A stretch of 64,000 nt of DNA from an uncultured Prevotellaceae bacterium (GCA_900314755.1 OMWH01000009.1:1-64000); one strand, 5' to 3'; positions 8,823 through 18,499 are shown, counted from the stretch's first letter. The notes: generated from the sequence alone by a model not told the origin. Translations and numbers: made by a program.

Positions 8823-9422
8823 ATGAAGACATATGAGAACCGCACTGACGAGGAGCTTGCCCTTCTCTATACGGCGGGAGACTACAAGGCTTTTGACGAG
8901 CTATTAGCAAGAAACCAACAGAAGTTATTCAATTACATCCTGTTTGTGGTTCATGACCAGGATATGGCGAATGACATCTTCCAGGACACCTTCATCAAGG
9001 CTATCGTGAAGTTGCAAGAAGGGAAATATGCCGATTCCGGCAAGTTCTCGTTCTGGCTGACACGCATTGCCCACAATATCATCATCGACAAGTTCCGTCG
9101 TAACAAGAGTGAGCATATCATTGAGCCTAATGCCGACAATGACCTCAGCCACTTAAGCAATGACGCACTGACAGAAGGCAGCAGGGAGAGCCAGTATGTC
9201 AACACACAGATCATGAACGATGTCCGTCATCTGATGGACACCCTTCCCGCCACTCAACGTGAGGTGGTTTATATGCGCTACTACCAGGAACTTTCGTTTA
9301 AGGAGATTGCAGAGATTACCGGTGTGAGCATCAACACATCCTTAGGAAGGATGCGCTATGCCCTCATCAATATGCGGCGCATGGCAAAACAGCACCAGAT
9401 GTTTCTCGATTTGGATATTTAA
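8823..9422 (+). CDS. ECF-type RNA polymerase sigma factor
   Basis: A 199-residue sigma-70 family member. Region 2 covers about residues 20-90 (DIFQDTFIKAI; FWLTRIAHNIIIDKFRR) and region 4 covers about residues 135-190 (VYMRYYQELSFKEIAEITG, followed by an SLGRMRYAL recognition helix). No anti-sigma gene is adjacent, which is unusual for SusC-linked ECF factors and suggests another mode of control. The ATG at 8823 begins the conserved TDEELALLYTAGD helix. Its stop codon overlaps that of the convergent rpe gene. Confidence 0.88.
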   Translation: MKTYENRTDEELALLYTAGDYKAFDELLARNQQKLFNYILFVVHDQDMANDIFQDTFIKAIVKLQEGKYADSGKFSFWLTRIAHNIIIDKFRRNKSEHIIEPNADNDLSHLSNDALTEGSRESQYVNTQIMNDVRHLMDTLPATQREVVYMRYYQELSFKEIAEITGVSINTSLGRMRYALINMRRMAKQHQMFLDLDI

Positions 9423-10066
9423 AGACTGCGCAGCTCTTTAATGACTTGCTCAGGATTGGCGGCTTTAAACACATAGCTGCCACTAACGAGCACGTCGACT
9501 CCTGCCTTCACCAAGCGCGGAGCCGTCTCATTCTGCACGCCGCCGTCAACCTCAATCAGAGTACTGAAGCCTTTCTCGTCTATCATCCGGCGCAACCGTT
9601 GCACTTTCTGGATAGTATTCTCTATGAATTTCTGACCACCGAATCCAGGATTGACACTCATCAGCAACACCATATCCACATCGCCAAGGATATCCTCTAA
9701 CACACAAACGGGAGTGGCTGGATTCAAAGTAACTCCCGCCTTCATACCTGCATCATGAATTTCCTGGACGGTACGGTGCAGATGATCACATGCCTCATAA
9801 TGCACATTCATCATCATTGCACCTAATTTTGCCGTCTGACTGATATACCGCTCGGGGTGCACAATCATATAATGCACATCCAAAGGTTTCTTACACAAAG
9901 ATGCGATAGCCTCTAAAACGGGGAAGCCAAAGGAGATGTTGGGTACAAAAACGCCATCCATCACATCTAAGTGAAGCCAGTCGGCATCACTACGATTAAT
10001 CATCGCAATGTCAGTGTCGAGATGCAAAAAGTCGGCAGCGAGCAATGAGGGAGATACTTTCGTCAT
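9419..10066 (-). CDS. rpe: Ribulose-phosphate 3-epimerase
   Basis: A 215-residue TIM-barrel enzyme interconverting ribulose-5-phosphate and xylulose-5-phosphate in the pentose phosphate pathway. It shows SPSLLAADF at residues 5-13, the metal-binding HLDVMDGVFVPN near residue 32, VHYMIVHPERYI near residue 64, VMSVNPGFGGQKF-type motif (LLMSVNPGFGGQKF) near residue 134 and EVDGGV near residue 173. It is the last gene of a nine-gene minus-strand operon and shares 4 bp with the end of the sigma factor gene. Confidence 0.97.
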   Translation of the reverse strand: MTKVSPSLLAADFLHLDTDIAMINRSDADWLHLDVMDGVFVPNISFGFPVLEAIASLCKKPLDVHYMIVHPERYISQTAKLGAMMMNVHYEACDHLHRTVQEIHDAGMKAGVTLNPATPVCVLEDILGDVDMVLLMSVNPGFGGQKFIENTIQKVQRLRRMIDEKGFSTLIEVDGGVQNETAPRLVKAGVDVLVSGSYVFKAANPEQVIKELRSL

Positions 10067-10077
10067 TTTTTCTTTCT

Positions 10078-10209
10078 TTAATTCAGACCTAGTACCATAT
10101 AGGTGTTGTCTGGTTGTTTTACTGTTTTATACATCCGAGCCATCTGCTTGATAAGCAGTATGGTTGACTCACGAGGCTGAATAAAGGTTTCTTGAGTAGA
10201 AATCTGCAT
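10078..10209 (-). CDS. Small ORF of 43 residues between fmt and rpe
   Basis: Reading the minus strand gives a 43-residue protein starting MQISTQETFIQPRESTILLI and ending with NTYMVLGLN. It contains a central amphipathic basic helix (STILLIKQMARMYKTVK), has no signal peptide, and stops 11 bp before rpe. It fills most of an otherwise unexplained 214-bp gap in an operon whose other genes are tightly packed. The pattern (short, ESTILLIKQMAR..Y, ending LN) resembles small uncharacterised Bacteroidota ORFs that I have a general impression of, but I cannot confirm homologues. A weak TATTTTGC box lies just upstream. Confidence 0.5.
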   Translation of the reverse strand: MQISTQETFIQPRESTILLIKQMARMYKTVKQPDNTYMVLGLN

Positions 10210-10280
10210 AGGCAAAATATTTAAATGTTCCTACTTTTGAAACGGACAGCCACTTGGGTTTATTATACTATTAACATTAT

Positions 10281-11243
10281 TTATTTTATATAATAGATAT
10301 CCATATCTTTCATGCCGTTAAGGAAGTCACGAACAGGCATGCGTTTCTTTCCTGCAAGTTGCAGTTCTTCCATGGAGAGCCATTCATCACCGGCAGCAAC
10401 CAACAGCGACTTACCTTCTACTGTTATACTACCCCTCCCTGCGGTTGTGGGCTTTCCTGTCTTCCTGGTCTTGAAGATCTTAAGTACGGTTTCTTTCCCG
10501 TCAGGGGCAACCAGGGTCGTCCATGCCCCCGGATAGGGACTAAGTCCTCGAATGAAGTCATAAACCTGCTTTGCGGTCTTCGACCAGTCAATCTCACATG
10601 TCTCCTTGAAGATTTTAGGAGCAGGATGAAGTGAAGAATCGTCTTGTGCCACCGTTTCCGGATAACCGTCAGCGGTGATAATACGTTCTAAGGTTTGCAG
10701 GCAGATGTCTGCGCCCAAGTGCATCAGACCATCATAGACGTATTCCACGTCAGCATCATCGGGAATGTCGAAAGGCAGTTGCATGATAATACGACCCGTA
10801 TCAATATCATGATCAAGAAAGAAGGTGGTCACACCTGTCCGTGTCTCGCCATTAATGACTGCCCAGTTGATGGGTGCCGCCCCGCGATACTGTGGCAATA
10901 AGGCTGCATGCACATTGAAAGTTCCGTATTCTGGCATAGCCCACACCACCTCAGGAAGCATACGAAATGCCACCACCACCTGCAGGTTTGCCTGATATGA
11001 GCGTAACTGCTCCACAAACGCAGGGTCCTTCATCTTCTCTGGCTGCAGGACGGGGAGTCCTTTTTCCAAAGCATACTGCTTAACTGCCGAAGGCTGCAGT
11101 ACCGAGCCATGCCTGCCAACAGGCTTGTCGGGCTGTGTAACCACAGCCACCACGTTATAATCATTCTCCACCAGAGCCTTCAGTGTCTCCACAGCAAACT
11201 CAGGTGTCCCCATAAAAATGATACGTAAATCTTCTTTCTTCAT
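10281..11243 (-). CDS. fmt: Methionyl-tRNA formyltransferase
   Basis: A 320-residue enzyme formylating initiator Met-tRNA using 10-formyl-tetrahydrofolate. The N-terminal formyltransferase domain begins RIIFMGTPEFAVETLKAL; the active-site segment is NVHAALLPQYRGAAPINWAVI near residues 110-130, with N110, H112 and the downstream D of HDIDTG. The C-terminal OB-like domain starts near residue 205. It follows the ClC gene after a 28-bp gap filled with an 8-bp tandem repeat. Confidence 0.97.
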   Translation of the reverse strand: MKKEDLRIIFMGTPEFAVETLKALVENDYNVVAVVTQPDKPVGRHGSVLQPSAVKQYALEKGLPVLQPEKMKDPAFVEQLRSYQANLQVVVAFRMLPEVVWAMPEYGTFNVHAALLPQYRGAAPINWAVINGETRTGVTTFFLDHDIDTGRIIMQLPFDIPDDADVEYVYDGLMHLGADICLQTLERIITADGYPETVAQDDSSLHPAPKIFKETCEIDWSKTAKQVYDFIRGLSPYPGAWTTLVAPDGKETVLKIFKTRKTGKPTTAGRGSITVEGKSLLVAAGDEWLSMEELQLAGKKRMPVRDFLNGMKDMDIYYIK

Positions 11244-11244
11244 T

Positions 11245-11276
11245 CCTTCAATTCTTCAATCCTTCAATTCTTCAAT
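11245..11276. repeat. 8-bp tandem repeat between clc and fmt
   Basis: Four alternating units CCTTCAAT / TCTTCAAT. On the coding (minus) strand this reads ATTGAAGA/ATTGAAGG, the same unit as at 4633-4672. It spans the fmt leader and the end of the ClC gene. Confidence 0.92.
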
Positions 11277-13080
11277 CCTGACTCATATCATGCACCATCT
11301 TGCGATACATACTATACATACGCTTCCGTGAGATATATCCTTTCAAATGCCTGTCCTCATCCAAGACAGGGAGCCAGTCCGCCTGTGTCCGCTCAAAGGT
11401 CTTCATCACCGCAGTCATCGACGTACCGTCATCCAGTACGGCAGCGGGGGCCGTCATTAACTGACTCGCCTTAAAATGATGATACAACTCTGTACGGAAC
11501 ACGACATGACGTATCCTGACGATATTAATCTCTCCCAACAGACTGCCAGCAGCATCCACAACAGGAAGGACGCTATGACGGGAACGACTGATTTTATGCA
11601 CCATCTGTCCCAGTTCCATATCTGGGTCAACCCCCTGATAGTCTCGGTCAATAACGGAATCCAGACTCATCAAAGTCAGTACAGCATGGTCGGTATGGTG
11701 GGTGATCAACTTTCCTTGACGCGCCAGTCGCATACCATAGATGCTATGAGGCTCGAAGATGATAATTGTCAGATAGGCAAAAACGGAAACAATCATCAAA
11801 GGCACAAAAAGGTTATAGCCACCGGTAATCTCTGCAATAAGGAAAATACCCGTCAGCGGAGCATGCATTACTCCGGACATCACGCCAGCCATTCCCAGCA
11901 AGGCAAAGTTCTTTTCAGGAACATAGACACCTATTTGATTAATATTCCACAAACGAGAGAACAGGAAACCAGTAAAGCAGCCGATAAACAAAGAGGGCGC
12001 GAACGTACCGCCACAACCTCCTCCGCCATTAGTCGCACTGGTGGCAAACACCTTCGTAAAAAGTACCAAGGCAAGATAGCCTATCAAGAATTCATGATGA
12101 CCATAGAACAGAGAATTATCTAATATCTGGTTCCAGTCTGCCTCGGTCTTACCATTTAACAGGAGGTTAATGGCATGATAGCCCTCACCATAAAGGGAAG
12201 GGAAAAGGAAAATCAGTGTGCTTAAGATAATACCGCCAATAACCAATCTGACATATGGCTTGTCCTTAAAACGGGCAAACAAGTCTTCACAGGCATTCAT
12301 CGTACGGATGAAATACAGACTCACCAGACCGCAACAGACTCCTAACAAGATGGTGGCAGGAACACGCTGAACAGTCCAGTCAGAATCTAAATGAAAAGAA
12401 AACAACACTGCATTGCCACTGAAGATATAGGTAAAACAGGTCGCAGTGACACAGGATACCAGAATGGGCAACAGCGATGCCATCGTCAGGTCGATCATCA
12501 AGACCTCCAAGGTGAATACCAGTCCTGCTATCGGTGCTTTAAAGATACCAGCAATGGCACCAGCCGCACCGCATCCCACTAATGTCATCAGAGTCTTGCT
12601 GTCCAACTTGAACAACTGTCCTAAATTCGAGCCAATGGCAGAACCGGTCAAGACGATAGGTGCCTCGGCACCCACAGAGCCACCGAAACCGATGGTTATG
12701 GCGGAGGCTATCACACTCGACCATGTATTATGCGCCTTCAACCTGGATTTATTTGATGAGATGGCATACAGGATACGGGTAATACCATGAGAAATATTAT
12801 CTTTGACGATATAACGAACGAAGAGAGAGGTAAGATAGATACCTATCACAGGATAGACCAGATACAGCCAGTTATAGCTTGTCGCAGTAAACTGTCCTGT
12901 CAACAGGGCGACAATCTGGTTAATCATCCCATGCAGCACAAATGCCGCCACAGCAGCGAACAAGCCCACGAAGAAGGCAAGGACCAGTAAGAACATTTTG
13001 TCACTTACATGCTCCACCCGCCATTCGTGCAGTCTCTGCACCCATGTTGCCCTGGCTATGTCTTCTGGTTGACGGCTCAT
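11272..13080 (-). CDS. ClC-family chloride channel/antiporter with CBS domains
   Basis: A 602-residue membrane protein: ClC core with about ten or more helices (residues 30-450) and two cytoplasmic CBS domains (about 465-600). The ion-selectivity segment GGSVGAEAPIVLTGSAIGS keeps the gating glutamate (GAEAP), so either channel or Cl-/H+ exchange is possible. GGGGCGGTFAPSLFIGC near residue 360 is also typical. The ATG overlaps the tsaC stop as TGATG, so translational coupling is likely; a GTG one codon earlier is less likely. Confidence 0.92.
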   Translation of the reverse strand: MSRQPEDIARATWVQRLHEWRVEHVSDKMFLLVLAFFVGLFAAVAAFVLHGMINQIVALLTGQFTATSYNWLYLVYPVIGIYLTSLFVRYIVKDNISHGITRILYAISSNKSRLKAHNTWSSVIASAITIGFGGSVGAEAPIVLTGSAIGSNLGQLFKLDSKTLMTLVGCGAAGAIAGIFKAPIAGLVFTLEVLMIDLTMASLLPILVSCVTATCFTYIFSGNAVLFSFHLDSDWTVQRVPATILLGVCCGLVSLYFIRTMNACEDLFARFKDKPYVRLVIGGIILSTLIFLFPSLYGEGYHAINLLLNGKTEADWNQILDNSLFYGHHEFLIGYLALVLFTKVFATSATNGGGGCGGTFAPSLFIGCFTGFLFSRLWNINQIGVYVPEKNFALLGMAGVMSGVMHAPLTGIFLIAEITGGYNLFVPLMIVSVFAYLTIIIFEPHSIYGMRLARQGKLITHHTDHAVLTLMSLDSVIDRDYQGVDPDMELGQMVHKISRSRHSVLPVVDAAGSLLGEINIVRIRHVVFRTELYHHFKASQLMTAPAAVLDDGTSMTAVMKTFERTQADWLPVLDEDRHLKGYISRKRMYSMYRKMVHDMSQD

Positions 13081-13661
13081 CACTTCCTGATTATAGTTAC
13101 CTCACCGTTCTCTTTCAGTCTGATGATGCTGGAGGGGTTATGAGGCTTATGCTCTTGACGGCGACTCCAACACACATAATCTACAGACTCTATAATACGA
13201 GGGTCAATATCACAATAATTCTGAGCAGCAGGCTCCCCACTGATATTTGCCGAAGTGGAGACCAATGCTTTCTGGAAACGATAGCACAATTCTTTTGAGA
13301 AAGTTTCCTGGGTAATGCGCATACCAATACTTCCATCCTCTGCAATCAGATTGGAGGCAAGATTGATAGCTCCGTCAAGAATCAAAGTCGTTGGTTTGGC
13401 ATCACCGTCTTTTAAGCTATCTATGAGTTGCCATGCCACGTCGGGGACATTCCTTACATAGCGTTGCAAACGAGCATCGGAGTCGACCAGGCAAATCAAT
13501 GCCTTTGAGTCGTCACGCTGTTTGATCTCATACACCCGCCTGACAGCTTCCTCATTAGTGGCATCACAACCAATGCCCCATACCGTATCCGTAGGATAAA
13601 GGATCACCCCACCCTTCCGCAGTACCTCCACTGCATTCTTAATATCTTCTTCTCTCGTCAT
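13080..13661 (-). CDS. tsaC: Threonylcarbamoyl-AMP synthase (Sua5/YrdC/TsaC)
   Basis: A 193-residue enzyme making threonylcarbamoyl-AMP from threonine, bicarbonate and ATP for the t6A37 modification of tRNAs. It shows GGVILYPTDTVWGIGCDATNEE at residues 15-36 (given here as overlapping motifs GGVILYPTDTVWGIGC and DATNEE), KQRDDSKALICLV near residue 47, and STSANISGEPA near residue 136. It is the short YrdC form without the Sua5 domain. It overlaps both neighbours by one base (TGATG junctions). Confidence 0.93.
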   Translation of the reverse strand: MTREEDIKNAVEVLRKGGVILYPTDTVWGIGCDATNEEAVRRVYEIKQRDDSKALICLVDSDARLQRYVRNVPDVAWQLIDSLKDGDAKPTTLILDGAINLASNLIAEDGSIGMRITQETFSKELCYRFQKALVSTSANISGEPAAQNYCDIDPRIIESVDYVCWSRRQEHKPHNPSSIIRLKENGEVTIIRK

Positions 13662-15247
13662 CAGAACTCACTGGTAAAATGGAACTTAATATGCTTGAAG
13701 TCTTCCTGAGCCATAGAGAGCACATAACCGGAGTCAGCAAGGAACACATCACGTCCCTCTTTGTCTTTCGCCATATACTGATACTTACGCTTCTTGAAGT
13801 TTTCCAACTCAGCGGCATCATCACTCTCTATCCAGCATGCCTTATAGAGATGGACAGGTTCCCAACGGCACTTGGCATTATACTCGTTCTCCAAACGATA
13901 TTGAATAACCTCAAACTGCAACTGTCCGACAGTACCGATAATCTTACGACCGTTGAACTGGTTGACAAACAACTGGGCAACGCCCTCGTCCATCAACTGG
14001 TCGATACCCTTCTGGAGCTGCTTCGACTTCATCGGGTCGTCATTCTCGATATACTTAAAGAGCTCCGGCGAGAACGAGGGTAAACCACGGAAATGTAACT
14101 GCTCCCCCTCTGTCAGGGTGTCACCAATCTTAAAGACACCATTGTCTGGCAATCCCACGATATCTCCAGGCCAAGCCTCATCAATAGTAGACTTACGCTG
14201 CGCCATGAACTGAGTAGGGCTTGAGAAACGCAACGTCTTACCCTGACGTACATGCAGATAAGGCTGGTTGCGCTGGAACTTTCCGCTACATACCTTACAG
14301 AAGGCAATACAAGAACGGTGATTGGGGTCGATATTGGCAGTAATCTTAAAGATAAAACCTGTGAACTTCGGTTCCTCTGGCTTCACCATACGTTCCTCTG
14401 CCTTGGTATCACGAGGACTGGGCGCTATCTCGACAAAACAGTTCAGCAGTTCCTGCACGCCAAAGTTATTCAATGCAGAACCGAAAAAGACAGGAGCTAC
14501 TTCGGCAGAACGATACGTCTCCACCTCAAACTCAGGATAGACACCATCTACCAGTTCCAAGTCCTCACGAAGCTTTGCGGCATCCTGCTCTCCTACTCGC
14601 TCATCAAGGACAGAACTGTTGATATCTACTTCCACCTTCTCCGTTACCCGTTGCTTGTCAGGAGTAAACAAATCCAGTTTCTGCTCATAGATATTATAAA
14701 CGCCCTTAAATTTCGCGCCTTGATTGATAGGCCATGACAAGGGACGTACCTTAATCTCCAGTTCCTGCTCTAATTCGTCCAGCAAATCGAACGGGTCACG
14801 TCCCTCACGGTCCATCTTGTTAATGAAGATAATCACGGGAGTATTACGCATCCGGCAGACAGACATCAGTTTACGCGTCTGTGTCTCCACACCTTTTGCG
14901 CCATCCACCACGATAATAGCAGAATCAACGGCTGTCAAAGTACGATAGGTGTCCTCGGCAAAGTCTTGGTGTCCTGGGGTATCCAAGATATTCACCTTAT
15001 ACTCTATATTGGAACCGTCAGGAGTGTAGTCGAACTCCATCACCGAGGTAGACACAGAGATACCACGCTGTTTCTCTATATCCATCCAGTCGGAGGTTGC
15101 CGTTTTCTTAATCTTGTTGTTCTTGACGGCACCCGCAACCTGTATCTGTCCACCAAACAAGAGGAATTTCTCCGTCAGCGTGGTCTTACCTGCATCTGGG
15201 TGCGATATAATCGCAAACGTCCGTCTTCTTTCTATCTCTTGATTCAT
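13661..15247 (-). CDS. prfC: Peptide chain release factor 3
   Basis: A 528-residue GTPase that recycles class I release factors from the ribosome. The G domain has P-loop [19 protein letters not shown] (residues 17-35), the RF3-typical [13 protein letters not shown] switch [13 protein letters not shown] switch II and NKMDREGRD. Domain II and the RF3 C-terminal domain follow, to the expected length. The leader is a 6-unit 8-bp repeat that also encodes the last residues of rfbD upstream. Confidence 0.97.
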   Translation of the reverse strand: MNQEIERRRTFAIISHPDAGKTTLTEKFLLFGGQIQVAGAVKNNKIKKTATSDWMDIEKQRGISVSTSVMEFDYTPDGSNIEYKVNILDTPGHQDFAEDTYRTLTAVDSAIIVVDGAKGVETQTRKLMSVCRMRNTPVIIFINKMDREGRDPFDLLDELEQELEIKVRPLSWPINQGAKFKGVYNIYEQKLDLFTPDKQRVTEKVEVDINSSVLDERVGEQDAAKLREDLELVDGVYPEFEVETYRSAEVAPVFFGSALNNFGVQELLNCFVEIAPSPRDTKAEERMVKPEEPKFTGFIFKITANIDPNHRSCIAFCKVCSGKFQRNQPYLHVRQGKTLRFSSPTQFMAQRKSTIDEAWPGDIVGLPDNGVFKIGDTLTEGEQLHFRGLPSFSPELFKYIENDDPMKSKQLQKGIDQLMDEGVAQLFVNQFNGRKIIGTVGQLQFEVIQYRLENEYNAKCRWEPVHLYKACWIESDDAAELENFKKRKYQYMAKDKEGRDVFLADSGYVLSMAQEDFKHIKFHFTSEF

Positions 15248-15295
15248 TTCAATCCTTCAATCTTTCAATTTTTCAACTCTTCAATTTTTCAATAC
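15248..15295. repeat. 8-bp tandem repeat at the rfbD/prfC junction
   Basis: Six TTCAAnnn units in register (15248-15295). On the coding strand the first three encode the last residues of RfbD (IEKLKS then stop), and the rest form the prfC leader. Confidence 0.9.
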
Positions 15296-16127
15296 AATCT
15301 CTCAAGCTATCTTCCCAATAAGGAATCTCAATACCATAAACCTTTTTTATCTTTGTTTTATCTAATACAGAATAATGGGGACGGCGGGCTGGAGTAGGAT
15401 ACTCCGCAGTATGCAACGGCCTCACATGGCAGGTTTTTATCCCCGCAATACGATGAATCGCTTTGGCAAAATCATACCATGAGATGACTCCTTCGTTAGT
15501 GAAGTGGTAGACACCAGGGACAATTCCCTTACGGACAACCGTCATAATGACATGGGCAAGATCATGGGCATAGGTAGGAGTACCTATCTGATCAAAGATA
15601 ACACCCAGTTCTGACCGTTCCTTACCCAAACGAATCATCGTCTTCACGAAATTATTGCCAAAAGTACTATAAAGCCACGCCGTACGGATGATCATTGATT
15701 TTTCGCACAACTTCTGAACGTTTAGTTCTCCGACAAGTTTGGTACGCCCATAGACACTATTGGGACAGGTGTCATCATCCTCTACGTAAGGAACGTGACT
15801 AGTGCCATCAAAGACATAATCGGTGGATATCTGAATCATCCACCCGCCACGGCTACCTACGGCTGAAGCCAAGTAGGCTGGCGCCTCTGCATTCAACTTG
15901 GTACAAAGTTCCTCTTGCTCTTCCGCTTTATCCACAGCGGTATAGGCAGCACAATTAATGATACCGTCAATCTGATGCTCAAGAACAAACTGCCTGATAG
16001 CATTCACATCTGTGATATCCAATTCCTGCACATCGGTATTAAACCACTGATGTTGGGGATACTCTCTCTCCAACAACTGTATCTCATTACCTAACTGCCC
16101 ATTACACCCCGTTACTAATATATTCAT
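15273..16127 (-). CDS. rfbD: dTDP-4-dehydrorhamnose reductase
   Basis: A 284-residue short-chain dehydrogenase making dTDP-L-rhamnose with NAD(P)H. It has the Rossmann motif GCNGQLGNEI (residues 7-16), ISTDYVFDG near residue 101 and the catalytic YGRTK (Y128-x3-K132 region). The C-terminal IEKLKS is encoded inside a tandem repeat, so the tail has probably been remodelled. Only 1 bp separates its start from the DUF4924 stop. Confidence 0.95.
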   Translation of the reverse strand: MNILVTGCNGQLGNEIQLLEREYPQHQWFNTDVQELDITDVNAIRQFVLEHQIDGIINCAAYTAVDKAEEQEELCTKLNAEAPAYLASAVGSRGGWMIQISTDYVFDGTSHVPYVEDDDTCPNSVYGRTKLVGELNVQKLCEKSMIIRTAWLYSTFGNNFVKTMIRLGKERSELGVIFDQIGTPTYAHDLAHVIMTVVRKGIVPGVYHFTNEGVISWYDFAKAIHRIAGIKTCHVRPLHTAEYPTPARRPHYSVLDKTKIKKVYGIEIPYWEDSLRDCIEKLKS

Positions 16128-16128
16128 C

Positions 16129-16677
16129 TCACTCGAATTCTAGAGGTTCTTGCTTGTCTTTCAGATAATAATCATTCAGCATACCAATAAATGTGGATAT
16201 TTCCTTGACAGCATGTTGTGTCTCTAAAGATATTTCTTTCTTCTGTAAACGCAACATCATCACGCCATAGAGTGAGTTGAAACAGGTCTCTATCTCATTC
16301 TCTTCCTTATTGGCACCATGATTACGCAACTCCACGATATACGGCAATACCTTATAATACTCAGAATGATAGAAGGGGAACTTGGAACTTCCCAATAACT
16401 GGACATGCAGTTCCTCCAACTGCAGAAGCACCACCTTATTTATCTGAATATGCCCTTTTTCCCGGCACCCTTCTTCATTCATCATGCGAATCAGGTTGCC
16501 AAACCAATCCACCTCATCCTCTTTCTGTTCGTCCGTATAATCAAAGTGGTCAATATACTCACGACGAATACGGCTCAAAGAACAGCCAAAGGCACGGATG
16601 GTGTCCTCCACTTGCCACATATAAAGCAAATATTCTGCTATATTCTTACGTCTTAACTCTTGCGCTATTAACATCAT
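16129..16677 (-). CDS. DUF4924 family protein
   Basis: A 182-residue soluble, all-helical protein (or 181 from the second ATG), matching the Bacteroidota family DUF4924: N-terminal AQELRRKNIAEYLLYMWQVE followed by a Glu-rich body. Its function is unknown. It is fixed between a LysE-type transporter and rfbD. The first ATG overlaps the transporter stop (TAATG), indicating translational coupling. Confidence 0.8.
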   Translation of the reverse strand: MMLIAQELRRKNIAEYLLYMWQVEDTIRAFGCSLSRIRREYIDHFDYTDEQKEDEVDWFGNLIRMMNEEGCREKGHIQINKVVLLQLEELHVQLLGSSKFPFYHSEYYKVLPYIVELRNHGANKEENEIETCFNSLYGVMMLRLQKKEISLETQHAVKEISTFIGMLNDYYLKDKQEPLEFE

Positions 16678-17339
16678 TAAAATCTCAACAGGTTTGTTGT
16701 CGTTCCCAATAACATAATTATAGAACCAATAATCACCGCAACACCAATAATCTGATTAATCAGGCGAATACCAAAATCATCAAACTTTGCCCGTATTTTG
16801 TCCACCAGCCATGTCAGCCCCCACCACCAAAGCAATGCACCTCCTACAATACTCATAAAACCTACCAACATCTCAAAAGGATGGTTTGGCAAAACAAATG
16901 CGAACTGAGCGTACATCGCCAAGAATAGGAATACGATGAGAGGATTGGAGAATGTCACAAGGAATGCCGTCCACGTATTATACCATAGGGAACCTCTTTG
17001 TTGCCCTGACTGGTGCATCTTCTTTGTAGGATCTGTATAATATGTAAAAAGACCAAAGCACAATAGCATCACACTACCTACGATTTGTAAGTAGAAACGA
17101 TTCTGGTCGTTGGTGATAAAGTCCATCACAAACGACATACCAAATCCTGCGATTCCAGCATAGATGATGTCACTAATAGCCGCGCCAAGACCTGTGGCAA
17201 ATCCATACCAGCGCCCTTTGTTAAGCGTGCGCTGTACACAAAGGATACCAACAGGGCCCATTGGAGCAGAGGCTATCATACCAATCAGCATGCCCTTGAA
17301 GATAAAATCTAATATATTAATAGGTATATGTAAAGGCAT
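16677..17339 (-). CDS. LysE/RhtB-family transporter
   Basis: A 220-residue inner-membrane protein with six predicted helices. It shows family motifs GMIASAPMGPVGILCVQRTLNKGRW near the N-terminus (seen as SAPMGPVGILC and TLNKGRW) and FLVTFSNPLIVFLFLAMYAQF near residue 125 (TFSNPLIV). LysE/RhtB proteins export amino acids or related small molecules; the substrate here is unknown. It is the first gene of the nine-gene minus-strand operon and has a clear -7 box. Confidence 0.85.
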   Translation of the reverse strand: MPLHIPINILDFIFKGMLIGMIASAPMGPVGILCVQRTLNKGRWYGFATGLGAAISDIIYAGIAGFGMSFVMDFITNDQNRFYLQIVGSVMLLCFGLFTYYTDPTKKMHQSGQQRGSLWYNTWTAFLVTFSNPLIVFLFLAMYAQFAFVLPNHPFEMLVGFMSIVGGALLWWWGLTWLVDKIRAKFDDFGIRLINQIIGVAVIIGSIIMLLGTTTNLLRF

Positions 17340-17346
17340 ATCGGAT

Positions 17347-17355
17347 GCAAAGGTA
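17347..17355 (-). promoter_or_regulatory. Promoter -7 box of the LysE-to-rpe operon
   Basis: TACCTTTGC on the minus strand, only 7 bp from the ATG at 17339; the -33 region shows GTTC at about the right distance. The transcript would be nearly leaderless. Confidence 0.55.
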
Positions 17356-17440
17356 CGAAAAAATAACCACAGATAGAACAGATTTATTAGTTTTTATATT
17401 TTTTAATCTGTATATTCTTCAATTTCTCTAGTTTATTTAT

Positions 17441-17449
17441 TAACTTTGC
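17441..17449 (+). promoter_or_regulatory. Promoter -7 box of the ROK kinase gene
   Basis: TAACTTTGC with CTTC (17417-17420) 20 nt upstream as a weak -33 box; leader about 38 nt. Confidence 0.55.
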
Positions 17450-17493
17450 AGACTGATTAACGAGATATTCTATAACTTAAAACATAACATTTT

Positions 17494-18480
17494 ATGAACG
17501 AACAACAAGGAATCAAACCGTATGTTATCGGTTTAGACTTAGGAGGAACCAATTCTGTCTTCGGGATTGTTGATGCCCGTGGTGAAATCAAGGCGACAAC
17601 AGCTATCAAGACAGGCGGGTATGAGAAAGTTGAAGATTACGTCAAAGCTTCCGTTGAAGCACTACAACCCATTATAGAACAGGTGGGTGGCATCGACAAG
17701 ATCAAAGCGATGGGTATCGGTGCTCCTAATGGGAACTATTATAATGGCACCATTGAGTTTGCTCCAAACCTTCCTTGGGCACACGACGGTATTGTTCCTT
17801 TGGCAAAATTATTCAGCGATGCTTTAGGTATACCTGTGGCACTCACCAATGATGCGAATGCCGCCGCTATCGGTGAAATGGTCTATGGTGTTGCACGTGG
17901 TATGAAGAACTTCATCGTCATCACCTTAGGAACAGGTGTTGGCTCAGGTATTGTCGTTAACGGACAATTACTTTATGGTCATGACGGGTTTGCCGGTGAG
18001 TTAGGACACGTCACTATGGTACGTGGCGCGGAAGGTCGTCCCTGTGGTTGTGGACGAACAGGATGTCTGGAAGCCTATTGCTCTGCCATTGGTGTTGCTC
18101 GTACCGCCCGTGAATTATTAAGTAAGACCGAACGTCCCTCATTGCTCCGTGACATGAACCCAGAAGATATCACTTCCTTGGATGTCAGCATTGCAGCAGG
18201 CAAAGGCGATGAACTTGCCAAGGAGATTTATGAGTTCACAGGACATATGCTGGGTGAGGCTTGCGCTGACTTTGCCGCTTTCTCTTCTCCCGAAGCTTTC
18301 ATCTTCTTCGGTGGTATGGTGAAAGCAGGCGATTTGATTATGAATCCCATTAAGAAGGCATACAATGAGCACGTGCTTCCAATCTTCCGCAATAAGGCTC
18401 AGTTCTTAGTAAGCGGACTTGACGGAGCGTCTGCTGCCGTGTTGGGTGCTTCTGCCATTGGCTGGGAGATTCAACAATAA
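17494..18480 (+). CDS. ROK-family glucokinase
   Basis: A 328-residue sugar kinase of the ROK family. The ATP-binding motif VIGLDLGGTNSVFGIV is at residues 12-27, the sugar-binding segment APNGNYYNGTIEFAPNLPW near residue 81, LTNDANAAAIGE near 112, and the zinc-binding ROK signature CGCGRTGCLEAYCS near 184. It most likely phosphorylates glucose to glucose-6-phosphate as the ROK glucokinases of Bacteroidota do, but related sugars cannot be excluded. It lacks an HTH domain, so it is not a ROK repressor. Confidence 0.88.
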   Translation: MNEQQGIKPYVIGLDLGGTNSVFGIVDARGEIKATTAIKTGGYEKVEDYVKASVEALQPIIEQVGGIDKIKAMGIGAPNGNYYNGTIEFAPNLPWAHDGIVPLAKLFSDALGIPVALTNDANAAAIGEMVYGVARGMKNFIVITLGTGVGSGIVVNGQLLYGHDGFAGELGHVTMVRGAEGRPCGCGRTGCLEAYCSAIGVARTARELLSKTERPSLLRDMNPEDITSLDVSIAAGKGDELAKEIYEFTGHMLGEACADFAAFSSPEAFIFFGGMVKAGDLIMNPIKKAYNEHVLPIFRNKAQFLVSGLDGASAAVLGASAIGWEIQQ

Positions 18481-18499
18481 CGAAGGATATATATTATGT

